A stretch of DNA of 64,000 bases from Entomortierella parvispora. Its lineage: Eukaryota > Mortierellomycota > Mortierellomycetes > Mortierellales > Mortierellaceae. The position numbers were made by a program, and so were the translations under genes. A model generated the notes under the pieces. The model did no database searches and had not been told where the DNA came from. It saw only the letters and a list, made by a program, of their open reading frames with translations. Location: NCBI GenBank assembly GCA_963573315.1, contig OY752142.1:2914001-2978000 (forward strand), in the 5' to 3' direction. The number at the start of each line of letters is the position of its first letter. Within the stretch, counting starts at the first letter, position 1. Below are positions 45,650 to 58,538 of this stretch, piece by piece.

Positions 45650-46948
45650 ATGGGCGATCAATACCCCCAACAACAAATGACTATAAAAAAGGTGCACGAG
45701 AGCATTGTCAATCATCTATCTTGTATATGGGTTGTTTTGCAGCCTCGAGATGATTCTGTTGGAGTGATCAAAGGTTATGTATTGCTCGAAGGTCTTTTGC
45801 GCTCTAACGGTCAGTATGGAATACGACACCGAAGTGTTTGCGCGCGATATAAAAGAGTGCAGGAGGTACAGGACGATGATGTTGGAGATAAGAATGATAT
45901 CTGATGCAGGTCAAGCTGGGATATGCTTCAGGGAGCCAGCATGACCAGACGACGGGCTTTCGAGAGAAAGGATGGTGGATGCTGCCCTGGATGACCTGCA
46001 AGTCCAAGGACTCTACACTGCCCAGGGCATGGGGTCGCCATCCCAGCTCCTGTTACACTGGGTCAGTACATTTTCCCGGCGGCACAGCCACAACATATGA
46101 CTTCTAGGCCCTCTACGGCGCTTGATGCCGATCGATCAGAGACCAACCGGTCTCGTTGTTGCGGGCAGGTGAATTTTTTTTGTCTTTTTCACTGAGGCAA
46201 ATCATTTCTCCTCTCGATTCACCGCCTTCGTTCATTCGAACTGCAGAGCTACCATTCATTCCCATCGCCAACACAACAGAACAACAGCAACAACAGCAGC
46301 AACAGCAACAACAGCAACAACAGTACTCCCTCCCGCTCCTCTTCTGCTCTATCCTCACCCTCCGTTACTATATTGCTACATAATTAATATCCCGTTTCGG
46401 CAAAAGAAACAGCCTCTGGGCCACAGACGCGCATTCCTTACGCAGCCCCTCTTCCCAAAGCTCATTACGTTGTTGTTGGCTCAACTCGCATGCTCCCTGA
46501 CCAGTCTGCCACTGGTATTCTTCAAAACGCATTCTCGACAAACTCCACCGACGACGATACTCCCCCATTTCAGTTTCTCAGTTCTTTCCAACCGCATTTC
46601 CCTCTTCAGTAACTGCCTCTCACCAAGGCACTGATCTCCCGACCACCATTTACAGGCGGCGCATCCACATCCAGGCAACATGCTCTGCTGCAGGTAAATC
46701 ATTTGCATTTCTGTAACTTCCTTTCTTAGTGACAAGAGCATGGGAGGTCTCTGTAGCCATTTCTTCTTCAAATGGCATTTCTCCGTCCGTTATTATTTTT
46801 CTTTTCTCATTTCTGTTGAACGTGGACGGTTGCCAGGAGTGAGGACGGAGATAATTGGAAGGGACACAGCAGTGAGGACGACGAACCCCGGGAACAAAAG
46901 AAAGAGAAGAGGGGGAAAAACAGAATGCTCCGACTACAGAAGGATTGA
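45650..46948 (+). CDS. Doubtful multi-exon gene, unknown product
   Basis: Provisional model. Exon 1 (45650-45809) and exon 2 (45949-46061) join in phase across a GTCAGT donor; exon 2 joins an exon at 46247 (another GTCAGT donor, TGCAG acceptor) in phase. The translation reads KGYVLLEGLLRSNDDGLSRE, RMVDAALDDLQVQGLYTAQ, SPSQLLLHWSYHSFPSPTQ, then an Asn/Ser run encoded by CAA/CAG-type repeats. That frame meets TAA at 46384. Coding-like segments resume downstream (TRIPYAAPLPKAHYVVVGST, NSTDDDTPPFQ) and end with SEDGDNWKGHSSEDDEPREQ and KKEKRGKNRMLRLQKD, stop near 46948. These could be joined by further short introns, or the gene could be decayed. It starts only 54 bp after ARPC5. No family is recognised; composition is that of a low-complexity regulator. 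Confidence 0.3.
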
Positions 46949-48376
46949 ACAAAGCTGAGAACGAGCCATTTCCTTCCAGGGTATTGGTTTTTGGCGAGAG
47001 CAGTTCATTCAATGGAACAGAATCTGGATGCAACAAACAAGCAATCAGCCGCAACACAGCACAATTCTCTGGAAAATAACTTTCCATCTGTTTTCATTGG
47101 CAAGGCAATGTTCTTTTGTCATGGACAATCGCATAAGGTGACAAGGTGACATTGGAGAAACGTTCACTGCAGGGCGTGTTGAGGACTTTGGGACTTTGAG
47201 GGCGGGCGCGCAGGTGTCTTTGTTTTGTTGTTTGTGCGGGGATGTGGGGAGTGTGCGACAAGCAAGCAGCAAGGTCAACTTTGGCGGTGTGAATCAGGTT
47301 CGAGGGCTGGGAAATGTGATTCTGGCGCAATGGGAGGACAAGCAGATGAGAGCTAGCTGCGAGTTGGCGACTCTATGAACCAAAGTAACAACAACAAAGA
47401 GACAAAACAACAATTGCCTTGGGCACTGTTGTCTCGAGGTTCTGAGGTTGGGTGCAGTCTTTGAAGAAACGTGGAGTGCTCAGCTGGGCGGGTTTGATAG
47501 AAACGAGAAGGAGAGGAAGGAACAGAGGGGTGAGGGGGTCGGCAGCTTGATTCACGTTGAAAGTCGCGTGTTTCCCTCTTTTTTTGAAGTGTTGTTCGAG
47601 TTTTTCTTTAGGAGATTGAGACGGAATGAAGAGGTGGAGATGGGCGTGGAGCAGTTTTTCCTTGTTCCCGAGAAAGTTGTGCACATTGGAGCGGGCTGGT
47701 TTGGATGGAACAATGAATCAAGAGGATGGGACGTGGAGGAAGGCAAGAGGACGGGGGAAGAGTTTGGGGTGGGAAGCGACAATCAGTCTCTTGGTATCTT
47801 TGTCTCTCGTGCTATTGACATATGTTGCCAGGCTGGAGGTGCTCATCGCTGGTACCTTGTCGACGACAGACAGACCGACAGACAGACAGACTTCTCAGGC
47901 ATGTTCATTTTGCAAACAGAGTTTTGCACGCCCCCAAGTGGCAAGTTGGTTCGTGTGCGTGTGCGACAGACAGACCAGCGCCCGCCGAATCCATTGTGCA
48001 CGCACAGAGTGTGTGAGAGTGTGAGGGTGTGTGTGAGGGTGTGAGGGGAGTGTGCTGTTCTGCTCTCACTCTCACATTTTGGCTGTTAATTCAATTGCTC
48101 GCTTCGGGTGTTGTCAGTCTGCACGCTGCTGGTTCCTCTCTCCACATCTCCCCTCCTTCCTTCCATCCATCCGCCGCATCTGCCTCTCTCCTCTCTCTGT
48201 CTCTCTCCTTGGACGCTCTTCTTTCTTCTTCGCCTTGACCTTCTTTTGTTTCTCTCTTTCTCTCTTTTTTTCCCTTTCTTCTTTTCTTCATCACTCCCTC
48301 CTCGCTCGTCACTCTCCCGCTTTTCGATAAATAGGACTTGGTCTCTAACCAACTTCCTCCCTCTCATTTCCTCACC
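46949..48376. other. Intergenic with short tandem tracts, EFR3 promoter side
   Basis: No gene. An ACAG/ACCG tetranucleotide run lies at 47865-47892, a GTGTGAGGGT-type run at 48006-48048, and a strong pyrimidine tract at 48140-48340 leads into EFR3. A 198-codon plus frame (47448-48044) crosses the repeats and has no recognisable features. Confidence 0.5.
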
Positions 48377-51300
48377 ATGTCATCCACTTCCTCTGTCACG
48401 ACTCCTCCCACCACTCGCGCTCGCTCCCGTTCGCGTGCTGGCTCTGTCTCCAACCCTGGTGCCAACGGTCTCCCTGCTAATGTTTTGGCCCCACCTGTGC
48501 CTTCGCCCAATGCTACGCATTCGTCTTTCATCCCCACCAGGTACATCAAGCATGCCTCGCTCATCAACAACTGCTACCCTTCTCGTCCTGAGGAGAAGGG
48601 CCCCAAGCCCAGCGAGCTCTCCTACCTGGTCTTCTACGCAACATCCAAGCCTGCAAAGTTGACCAAGGTCGGCAACTTCATTGAGCGCCGAGTCACCCGC
48701 GACTACCGCAAGAAGCGTCTCGCGTAAGTCCTCTTCAAAGCCTTTTAGCATCAAAAATATCTTTATTGCCCATTGCTCTGTTGCTGAATCTATTCTGACC
48801 TAATATCTCCGTCCCTCCAGTGATGTCCACTGTTCGCTCGAGATCATCAAGACCCTTTTGCTCTCTAGCAAGGCACACCTGAATATCTTCTCCAAAAACA
48901 TTATCAGTATTCTGGATATCTTGCTCGTTGATATCTCCGACTTGGATGTCGTCCGCCACTGTCAAAACGTCTTCACTTGCTTCTGCGCTGCACATGATGG
49001 CTCTACCCTCGGAGTCGATGTTGAGTTCAGGACGCTTTACGATCGGGTCGTTTCCCGCTTTGCCGGTATTGCCACACTCAAGGGAGACGACAGCAATCGG
49101 TAAGGCAACTGGAGTGGATGATGACGCTCTGTCCAAACATTCAATAGTGAACCTTGACATTTATCATGGCCATTTTGTTTTTCTTTAGCTACCGCCTTAT
49201 TGGATTGAGGGCATTGGAGGCTGTCGTTTCCTCAAGTGCATTGTATGCCTGCGACTACAAGGCTCAGCTCAACTTGGTTCTCCCTGCCATTCTGGACTGC
49301 CTAATTGAGTCCAAGAACGGCGTCAATGTTCCTTTGGATAGTGCCCCCGATGGTACTCTGTCTCCTCGCCGATCTGTGTCCATTCACGTCGCCGTGCACC
49401 CCGATAATGTTGTCACTGACGAGGATGTGACTACTGAAGGTGTCCGTTGCTTGCGTGCCTTGTTTAAAAACCCTAACGGAGGATTGGTCAAGCAGGCTTT
49501 GGGACCTACCTTCTCTTACTTGGATACTAATAGTCGCTGGTGGCCCTCGAGCTTTGGTGTGAGCATCATCAAAACGATTGTCAACTCGATCTTGCCTCAA
49601 TTCCGGTACATGGTTGCAAACGAGATCATTTCCCGCATCGACAGCGTCGACGCCACCACCTCAGATCTCACACTGCGCCTTCAAAAAAAGGCTACCTTGA
49701 TTGCCGCTTTGGAAGCCATTTTGGTTTCCTCAGTGTCGTTGATCGGTATGCCCGTTCTCGAAGTCCTCCACTCATTGTTGGTCACCCTTACAAAATCGTT
49801 GTCTGCATCTTCTTCTATGGACAAGGAGGGCGAATCCAACCGTCTGCTGTCCCTCGAATCACTGATCCAGGATGGTTTGGTCAAGAGTGTTGGTAAGGAT
49901 TTTGTAAATTTTACCAATTAGTTCCCTTTGCCGCCAGCCCATGCACAAGTCTAACCCCCGTCTCCCTCAACTGTTTCAATGCTTTTCATCTCCAGGCGGT
50001 CTTGCGACTCACATCTATTACTCGAATCAGGTTCCCCACATCATTTCACATATCGTCGGCAAGCTCTCGTTTAAGCTCGGCGTTAACCCTCAGCCTTCCT
50101 CGATCGAAGGAGTTCCTACTTTGGAGTATCGTCTGGCGCTTCTGAAGTGTCTTCAGGCTGTCATCAAGACCAGCAAGGACAATGGACGCCAGGAAGCCAG
50201 CTTCCACGCCGCTGAAATTTCGTCCGATCTGTTGACGCCTTGCTTAGGATTGTTGCTTGACTGCAATGTCGAGATCCGTACCGCCTTTGCTCAATCATTG
50301 ATTACTTTCCTGGTCGCCGAGGAAGGCTCCCAGCAGGCCAGTGTTGGCTCACCCTCGATGACTTCACCCATCCCATCTACTTCCAGCGACTTATACTTCC
50401 GCGCTGCCGCCCACCAGACCATTCACGCCTACGCTACTTCTGCGACGCTGACACCTAAGGACTTGGTGGCAATCTATGGTATTCTGAAGGCCCTGTTCAC
50501 ACACTTCCAGGACGACGAGTTTATTCGTGTTGTCCCTGTTCTTTTCTCGCTCCAGGATTGGTGTTTGCAGGAGCCTTCTGAGGGCGAGCAGGACGCTGTC
50601 ACACGCAAGCGCGCTATTTCTGCGTCCATCGTGTCCTATTTCCAGATGGCCGTGGGCACGTATGGTATGGCAGAACCTCAGGATTACTTGGAAAACATCA
50701 AGACGTCCAGAGAGAACGAGTCCCAGTGGATCCCCATTCAGTATGGAACCATTGAGTCGTCACTGTCACAGGTTGAGACCCAGACTTGGACCGCACCATC
50801 GCAGCCTCTCATCCCTGTCTTGACCCATCCCTTGGCGCGCGAGCACTTGGTTACGCTTTTGACTACTGTGTCTGACCGATTCCGTGCTGGGGCTGACCGT
50901 TTCGGTCTGGTTTATAACCCTGAGAGCCAGTCCAGTCTGTTGACTGCTCACAACAATCGCGAGTTTGGTAGTGGATTGTTCCTGTCGACCAACACATTGA
51001 GCGGTGTCCCCGGTGGTCTTGGACACAAGGTCGAGCGCAGCATGGATAGCCGCATCCGTGTCTCTCGCCATCTTGAGGACTGGGCTTTGCCCAAAATCAT
51101 TCCTCAATCGTCAGGTTCATCGAGCGATGTGTCCATTAATGGGGATGCGACTGAGAGCACGTTGACGCACGATGGCAGTATCTCGGGCAATGTGCTCTCC
51201 TTGAGGGAGGGTTCTATCTCTGCTCGCAAGATTGGTGTTGATAACCTGAAGGCAGCTCTGGCCGCCGCTAACCTTGCCACGGACGTGACCAGCGACGGCG

Positions 51301-51539
51301 GCAGTTCGAGTGGAGGTAGTGAATCGCGCCTTGGATCCACTCAGCGGTTCTATCCTTTGTCAATTCATGCCCAGACTCTTCGTAAGCAGCAGAGCAGCAG
51401 TATCAACGGATCGGGTCTCTCGAGCACCGCTAACTTGGCCGAGTCTCGGCCAGACTTGGCCGATCTGCTGAACACAATCCAGGTCAGCAATAGCACCACA
51501 GCGGGATCGCGTGTGTCATTGGCGACTCCTCCTTACTAG
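48377..51539 (+). CDS. EFR3: EFR3, plasma-membrane PI4-kinase scaffold
   Basis: Homologue of Efr3, the peripheral membrane protein that anchors PI4-kinase Stt4/PI4KIIIalpha and Ypp1/TTC7 at the plasma membrane. Four exons (48377-48723, 48821-49099, 49189-49892, 49996-51539) join in phase to 957 residues. After a Ser/Arg-rich leader, the conserved start RYIKHASLINNCYPSRPEEK and LSYLVFYATSKPAKLTKVGN precede a long HEAT/armadillo-like helical solenoid (for example LEIIKTLLLSSKAHLNIFSK, RLIGLRALEAVVSSSALYAC). The C-terminus is Ser-rich and disordered. In place of the N-terminal palmitoylated Cys of animal EFR3, fungi use a basic patch (RARSRSRAGS), which is present here. Identification is strong. 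Confidence 0.93.
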
Positions 51540-51864
51540 TAATTTCCTCGCTTTCACTTTGCCCTCTCAGTAATATCTTCATTTCCTTTCGAAACTAACA
51601 GAAAGAGTCTACGGTGACTCTTTCTATATATCAAAAACAACCATTCTAGTAATGATTAAAAATGACTTATGAAATCCATCATACACCAACATTCTGCAAA
51701 ATTTGAAGTGTGAACCATGCCAACCTCAACGCCACCAAATTCGGGAATTCTTAAGGGTGTAGCATTGTGAGTCTTATCTGACTTTTGGATTCAGTGCTGC
51801 CCACTTTGCTGCTTCCCACCTTCGTTTGCTCCCTCCTTCCACTAGACACATTCACATCCTCATT

Positions 51865-53712
51865 ATGAAGTACAAATCCACCCGCGGTCAAGCTACCAAC
51901 TATACTTTTGAGCAGGCAGTCCTCGCCGGTCTCTCCCCTGATGGTGGTCTCTTCATTCCAGAGTCGATTCCTCAATTGCCCAGCGACTTTTTGACGAAAT
52001 GGGCAAACCTTTCTTTCCAAGAGCTCGCTCTCGAGGTCCTTTCTCTCTATATCGACGACGCCGAGATCCCAAGGCCTGACCTGGAGCGACTTATCAACAA
52101 GTCCTACTCGACCTTCCGCCACAAGGATATCACGCCATTACACCAGGTCAAGGACGGCCTCTATATTCTGGAACTCTTCCACGGACCCACTTTTGCGTTC
52201 AAGGACGTCGCCTTGCAGTTTGTCGGCAACCTGTTCGAGTACTTTTTGCAGCGCAAGAATGCCGGCATTGAGAACAAGGCCGACCGCCACAAGATCACTG
52301 TTGTCGGTGCCACCAGCGGCGACACTGGCAGGTAAAGTGTCTTTCTAGAGAAGGACGACGAGCTGCGAGGATTGTGTATCGACAAATCATCAAAGTCAGA
52401 TCTGAGTTATGACTCTTTGACCTGTCACGAAAACAAAAATTTATTTTCCGAGAGAAGGCAACTGATAATGACTTCAGTGACTAACCCAAAAATAACTTTG
52501 TACCGAACAAACAGTGCTGCCATCTACGGCCTCCGCAACAAGCAGGACCTCGAAGTCTTTATCCTCTTCCCCACCGGCCGTGTCAGCCCCATTCAGGAGG
52601 CTCAGATGACCACGGTCTTGGATGCGAACGTGCACAACATTTCGGTTGGAGGCACCTTTGACGACTGCCAAGATATCGTCAAGGGTCTCTTCGCCAACAA
52701 GGACTTTATGAGCAAATACAACCTTGGCGCTGTCAACTCGATCAACTGGGCTCGTATCCTTGCCCAGACCGTCTACTACTTCCACTCTTACTTCAACTTG
52801 CTCCGTTCCCTCAACATCACCCCTGGATCGGAGGAGGCCAAGAAGATTCATGTCACCTACTCGGTTCCCACTGGTAACTTTGGCGACATCTTGGCTGGAT
52901 ACTATGCTACCCAGATGGGACTTCCCACCTCCAAGCTCCTTGTCGCCACCAATGCCAACGATATTCTCTACCGGTTCTTCTGCTCTGGCGTCTGCGAAAA
53001 GAGTGTCGGCAAGGACGGTGGTGTTCATGCTACATTGAGTCCCGCCATGGATATTGTTGTCAGCTCCAACTTTGAGCGTTTGCTCTGGTACCTGGCCAGG
53101 GACGCCGCTGTGGACGCAAGCGTACCAGAGTCACAGAAGGATCTCCGGGCGGGCGAGATTGTCAATGGTTGGATGACAGATCTGAAGCAAACTGGACGCT
53201 TCGATACTGGTGCCAAGGTTTTGGCCGAGGCCAAGAAGGTGTTTGATGCCGGCCATGTTTCCGACAAGGAGGTAAAGAATCAACGAGCAGAGCCATTGAT
53301 ATCAAAGTTATAGTGAGAAGGGCCGTATATTGACTTGTGTGTGTTGTTTTCCTTTTCTGTTCAGACCTGCGATACCATTCGTGCATACTGCCACCCAGAG
53401 GACGCCTCCCAAGCTCCCTATGTCTTGGATCCCCATACGGCTGTTGGAGTCACAGCAGCGAGCGTGGTGTTACCCAAGATTGACTCTCAAAACATTGTCA
53501 TTTCCTTGTCGACCGCACATCCAGCAAAGTTCTCAGAGGCAGTGGAGAAGGCACTAAAGGATCAGGAAGGCGTGAACTTTGACGAGTTCTTCAAGACGGT
53601 CCTGCCCAAGGAGTTTGAGGGTCTGATGACGGCCGAGCGTCGTGTCACTGTGATCCCAAGAGCTGATGAGGCCTTGGTGATTGAGGTGATTGCCAACGAA
53701 TTGGCCAACTAA
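51865..53712 (+). CDS. THR4: Threonine synthase
   Basis: PLP enzyme that converts O-phosphohomoserine to L-threonine, the last step of threonine biosynthesis. Three exons (51865-52331, 52515-53271, 53365-53712) join in phase to 523 residues, matching the fungal class. It starts MKYKSTRGQATNYTFEQAVL with SPDGGLFIPESIP. The PLP Lys is in HGPTFAFKDVALQFVGN. The phosphate-binding loop is VVGATSGDTGRAAIYGLRN, partly spanning intron 1, and VTYSVPTGNFGDILAGYYA follows. An in-frame upstream ATG 13 codons earlier is disfavoured because homologues start at MKY. Its start lies 325 bp downstream of the EFR3 stop. Confidence 0.97.
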
Positions 53713-53826
53713 AGGATCCCTCCTTGTCTTTTCTAGGTCTCTTGCATGGTCATGGTCAAAAAATAATTAAAATCCATACAATCTCCCTCGACTTTTTAAT
53801 TGTATAGTGTTTTTCTGTTCATCGTT

Positions 53827-56496
53827 TCAATCATCACAGAGAATAAAGCGGAACTGGACTTGTAGGAAGTCCATGTTTTGGATTGCCATGCGGCTATCAA
53901 ACTTTGTCAGATTGTCAAAAGTTGCAGGGTCCACGATCAAATATGGCAGTCGTGGGGCACTGGCAGGATCTGGCAGAGTCGGTGGTAACATGAGTCCGAC
54001 TCTCGAAGAAGAGGGAGAAGATGAGGGTGAGGGAAAGGACGGAGACGAAGGTGAAGGTGATGGCGAGGAAGGAAAAGAAGAAGGTCCCGCCTGTCTTCTC
54101 TGTAGTGGGGCAATGGTCCGTTCAAGAATTGCTGTCTCAGCGCCTTGTAATTTGATGTCTTGATGGTCCTTCTCTTTGGAACGTTGTTCGCTTGTTGGAT
54201 CGGTAGGTGAGCTGAAGGAACTCGCCGTTGGACGGCGGCGAGTATGAAGGCGATTTTCGTGACGCGCAGGTCGGTGGGGTTTATTCTTGGCCAAGTCTTC
54301 ATCGTCTTTTGGCGTTTTTGGTTCCTTGTGCTTTTTCCTGCTTGTTGTGGGGCTTGCCGCTAGTATTAACGTTGTAGTCGTAGTCGTAGTCATTGTCGTA
54401 ATCGGTGCCGTTACTAATGATGGTGAAAGTGAGGGCGGTAGTGGCAGTGGTAGTTTCGGTGGCAATGGAAATGATGGTGGAGGAGCGGAGGGCCGATTCT
54501 GATCGTCTTCTGAAGCTGGCGCAACACAAGACTGCACGTCACCTAGGACGCGCACTTTCGTCTTGTATACAAACTGATTCCTTGTAATTTCAATGCAGCT
54601 GTTACAGAGGGATGGCCAGTTCTCATGTAGAACGATGCCAAAAGACTCTGGACTCTGTGTTTTGTTAAAAAAAAAGAGAGAACCCGGGTTAGTTTATTAA
54701 TTGTAGAATTTTGACGCAAAACCACAGAAAGAAAGATAGTTGGTGCTGCTTCAACTTGCCAAGAATGCAAAGAACTCTTTGCCAAAGGAGCTCAGATCAC
54801 ACTCTTTTTGAAAGCACTCTTTACGGATGGGGTTTGTCCAGATAGGTATCCTCGAGGCCTCTACAGTGTCGATCACCTCTAGTTGATCGAGCGCGTCTTG
54901 TTCATCAGGAGTAACCATGCGGGATGCAGTGGCGACTTTTAGTTTCTGCAAGCTGCTCATGTCCTTGAAGACCACCACCTGCGCCTCCATAATCACGCCA
55001 TCCAAGCTGTGTGGGATCGAATCTGATACCTGATTCCAATTCTTGATCTTGCCTAAGGCTGTGAGCGCAATGGCAATAATGATCAAAAGCCCTAGAGATG
55101 TGGTCGCGACGTGTTTGAGCGTATTGAGAACAGCCGCCCTCGTACCGAAGCGTCGTCTCCAGAAATTGCCCGAGAAGACGCCTCCAGGACCAAGTTCGTG
55201 TTCATCGTAGTCCCACCAAATATACTTTTCACTTGATGAGAGGGACTCTGCACGGTACACCATCGGGAGACCCATGATCCCAAACTCGGGAAGATAGCCA
55301 CGTTCTTCGTTTGTTCGTGCTTCTGTGCCTGCAGTGCCTGCTGTTGTTTCTCCAGACTCATGTATGTAGCTTCCATGCTGCTGCTGCGATTGCGGTAACT
55401 CCTGAGCTGGAGCTTCATTGCGCGATGTCGTTTCTGTAGATTCTCCGTCATCTCGCTGTGCTGTCCGTTGTTGTGGTTCTGTTCTCTTGGTCGAGCTTCT
55501 TTTCCGACCATGCTCAGCTCTCTTCGCAGACTGACAAGCTTTGGTGGGTACTTTAGGAAGTCCGGTCTGTATCCTTAGGCGCTCGTTGATCTGGAAAAGG
55601 TTGTATGGCCACGGTATCATTTGGCTGTGTCGGATAGGAGGTCCGGACGGGTGTAGTTGCCTTGGGGTGGAAGGAGGAGTTGAGAGGTTGATCGAAGACC
55701 CATCTGGGATAATGATCCTTGGCACAATTGGTCGCTGTTTTTTGGATATCTTTTCGATACCGTTATTGCTGTTGCTGGTATTGCTGTTGTTAGTGATGAC
55801 ACTTTGATTGGCGGGGTATCTGCCAGGTTGAGCATGTTTGCTGTCTTGACTATCGTAGCTTGCTTCATAGCCTGTCGATATACTCTTGTTGCCATCCGAA
55901 TGACTGTGAGATGAGGTTGAGATATCCATTTCTAGCTTCATGATCTTGTCTGTTCCTGAGGAAGAGGGAGGACTTGGATCGCTACTGCTTCCCAACGAAT
56001 CCTTTTGTGCCGGTTGTCGTTGTCCTTTTTGAGCGGTGATACTCTTGTTGCTGATGGACCTCTTACGTTGCTTATTGCTCAACTTGGCCAAGGTGGAAGA
56101 CATGAATGACGTGGTAGGTCTTTGCATTGCAAAGGCGTCTCTGGGAAGCGCCGGCAAGGGGTTCTCACGAAAGTTACCCACTCCTTTGAAGATATTTTGC
56201 CCACTGACCACGGCCACTGGTGTCAATGGGGCAGGGGCCGTAGAAGATGCAACATCATCGTCTTCAGGAAAGACCAGGACCCTCTTTCCGTATCTTTTTC
56301 CAGATGATGGCACAGAAGGCAAGGGATGAGAGGATGAGGACTGCAGAGGCGCGAGGTGATAGCCCTGATCATGATCGCTGAGATAAGTAGCCGGCTTGCG
56401 GTGTTGTCTCCAGTATGAAGCGATTATATTGTCGTAGTTGCGTTCAGAGCTCGATCCGGAAGAAGACTGGCGTGTTTGAGAAGGAGAGGGATCCAT
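53827..56496 (-). CDS. Single-pass membrane protein, GC-AG intron
   Basis: Not assigned. Two exons (56496-54760 and 54654-53827) are joined by an intron with a GCAAGT donor and CACAG acceptor; the junction is in phase and the product has 854 residues. Without splicing the first frame stops at 54751. The first 400 residues are Ser/Pro/Gln-rich and cytosolic. One hydrophobic helix (VATTSLGLLIIIAIALTALG) follows at about residue 470. The distal part contains ASRIPIWTNPIRKECFQKE and, after the intron, FGIVLHENWPSLCNSCIEIT, with spaced Cys residues. A Pro/Ser/Thr-rich stretch leads to a hydrophobic C-terminal end (VDPATFDNLTKFDS, LQVQFRFILCDD). The layout resembles fungal plasma-membrane proteins with an extracellular C-terminal domain. 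Confidence 0.7.
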
Positions 56497-57100
56497 ACGT
56501 ATATGTTTTTTGGTTCGAAAAAAAAAGTTCTTACGCTTGAAGTAAGGTCTATGGGACCGAAAACTCTGACTGATGAAGAACTGAGAGACTCATAAGACAA
56601 AGTGACGTCCAGAAAGCGCGGGGACAAGAAAGAAAGGAAGAATATGAGAAAGGAGGAAGAGAGAGAGGCCATGAAGAGTAGAAAAAAGAAAGGATAGCGT
56701 CTGCAAGTGAGAGAGGGCAGAACAGAGCAAAAAGAAATGGTTACTGTTGAGGGTTGTCGTTCCCCAAAGAAAAAGAAAAGTCTTCGGAAAGGGGCGGTGC
56801 CCTTGTAGTACCGCAATCTAACAGTAAACGACTATGAACAATGCCACATCAACAATTATTGTCACGGCTGATCAGTGGCATAGCTTTTCCCCCAATCGTC
56901 AGTTGTTACTGCTTCTTTGTATCATCTTCGAATGAGTTTAATAAGAGCATCGTGTTGAACACCATGCCGTTCCTACGCGACAGTTGGTCAGAGCTGTCAC
57001 GTGTTTCCAAAAAATAACTTCTTCGCCAGAGAATACATGAAAGATCTTTCGCCCAACTCACCGCAACGACGATCAGGACCATTCATCAGCCACAACAGTA
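56497..57100. promoter_or_regulatory. Divergent promoter, membrane protein / KTI12
   Basis: 604 bp between divergent starts. The left half is purine-rich on the plus strand (leader of the membrane protein gene). No specific site is recognised. Confidence 0.45.
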
Positions 57101-58197
57101 ATGCCTCTAGTCATTCTCAGCGGATTGCCTTCCTCTGGGAAAAGCAGGAGAGCTTTGGAGCTCAAGCAATTCTTTGAGACCCGACTCGCATCCCAAGTGC
57201 AGGATGAATCGACCAAGCCCAAAGACTATCGCATTCATATTGTCAACGATGAATCTCTCAACCTCAACAAACATGTCTCGTACAACACCGCTGCCGATGA
57301 AAAGAAGGCGAGAGGAGCCCTCATGTCGGCTGTCGAAAGACTCTTGTCCAAGGATGATATCGTCATTGTGGATAGTCTGAATTACATCAAGGGATTTCGG
57401 TACCAACTCTATTGTGTTGCCCGCGCCATTGGAACACCTCATTGCGTGGTAAGCAGGATACTGCTACTTTCCAAGGACGAGCTTGAGTGTAGATCATCGA
57501 AACCCGGATCTTTTTCTTGAAGAGGATGGCCACCGATCTGACCTTGGACTTGTGCTCACTGCCCAACAAATAGGTCTTTTGCGGATGTCTTCCTGATCAG
57601 GCCAGAGCATGGAACAAAATCAGTGGTGCATACCCAGAGACAATATTCGAAGAACTGACCGTTCGATTCGAGGAGCCCGATTCACGGACAAAATGGGACT
57701 CACCCCTGTTTTTGATCGTTCCCGAGGACAAGTTGCCAGAAGATGAGATCTGGGATGCCGTCATTTTGAAGAAGGCTAAACCACCAAATCTGTCGACCGT
57801 CGTGGTAAGAGATCTTTCTGTCTTTCCGATTCCACCTCTTCTTTTACCTCTCTACACGCGATGAAAGGGATACAGATTTGCTGAAACAATGCCATTCATT
57901 TTTGCTTTTTAGAAAGTTGTAAAGGAAACCAATTATCTTCACGAGTTTGACCAAACGACCCAGAATATCCTTCAAGCAATTTTGGATGCGCAAAAGTCGG
58001 GCGATCCAACAAAGGTGATCAAGGCGCCTCTTTCAACCATTTTGATTCAACTCCCACCAACAAGAGAGGTGACCCTGAGCGAGCTGAGGAGGTTGAAGCG
58101 ACAATTTACATCGATCAACAAGATGCACACGTTGCTTGATATGAACAGAGTAGCGGAGGGCTTTGTAGAGTACTTGAACCAAAATCTCAACAATTAA
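57101..58197 (+). CDS. KTI12: KTI12, Elongator regulatory protein
   Basis: P-loop protein that associates with the Elongator complex and is needed for wobble-uridine modification of tRNA. Three exons (57101-57448, 57574-57804, 57913-58197) join in phase to 287 residues, the usual size. The Walker A motif is at the very N-terminus (MPLVILSGLPSSGKSRRALE). Family features follow: HIVNDESLNL, KDDIVIVDSLNYIKGFRYQL, then YCVARAIGTPHCVVFCG. The middle has AWNKISGAYPETIFEELTVR and RTKWDSPLFLIVPEDK. The C-terminal region carries LRRLKRQFTSINKMHT, typical of the Kti12/PSTK group. Start and splice sites agree with the family. Confidence 0.95.
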
Positions 58198-58538
58198 ATC
58201 ATATTCCTTTAGAACGCGTAACGCGTGCCGGAAGTGGAGACTTTCAAACATCCTTGCAAATGTCGCCAGTTGGTTGAATAGTTGGACTTCTTGTCACTCT
58301 GACAATTGGTCAATTGCAGTTGTAATGAAGTGAGGCAAGTTCAAGCATTATCAATTAGAAAATCTCAGTGTATTTCAAAAAGAAAGTCTACTGCGGATGT
58401 TGTTGATTCCACTGAGCTGAATACTTTTGGTCCTTCTTTAGAAAAGACCACAAATCAACGGGGGATTTGGTTGAGAGAGGGTTGAATACTTTGTTCCGCG
58501 ACGCGAGGTTGGCTGGGGAGGTCGGTTTATTCTCAAAT

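Noticed and set aside
46113-46386. Polyglutamine or polycysteine frames at 46113-46386
   Set aside because: The CAA/CAG repeat is readable in several frames; only the Asn/Ser frame joins neighbouring exons in phase, and even that is doubtful.
47448-48044. 198-codon plus-strand frame
   Set aside because: It runs through tandem ACAG and GTGAGG repeats and purine-rich DNA; the translation is repeat-derived (RQTDRQTD) with no gene-like features.
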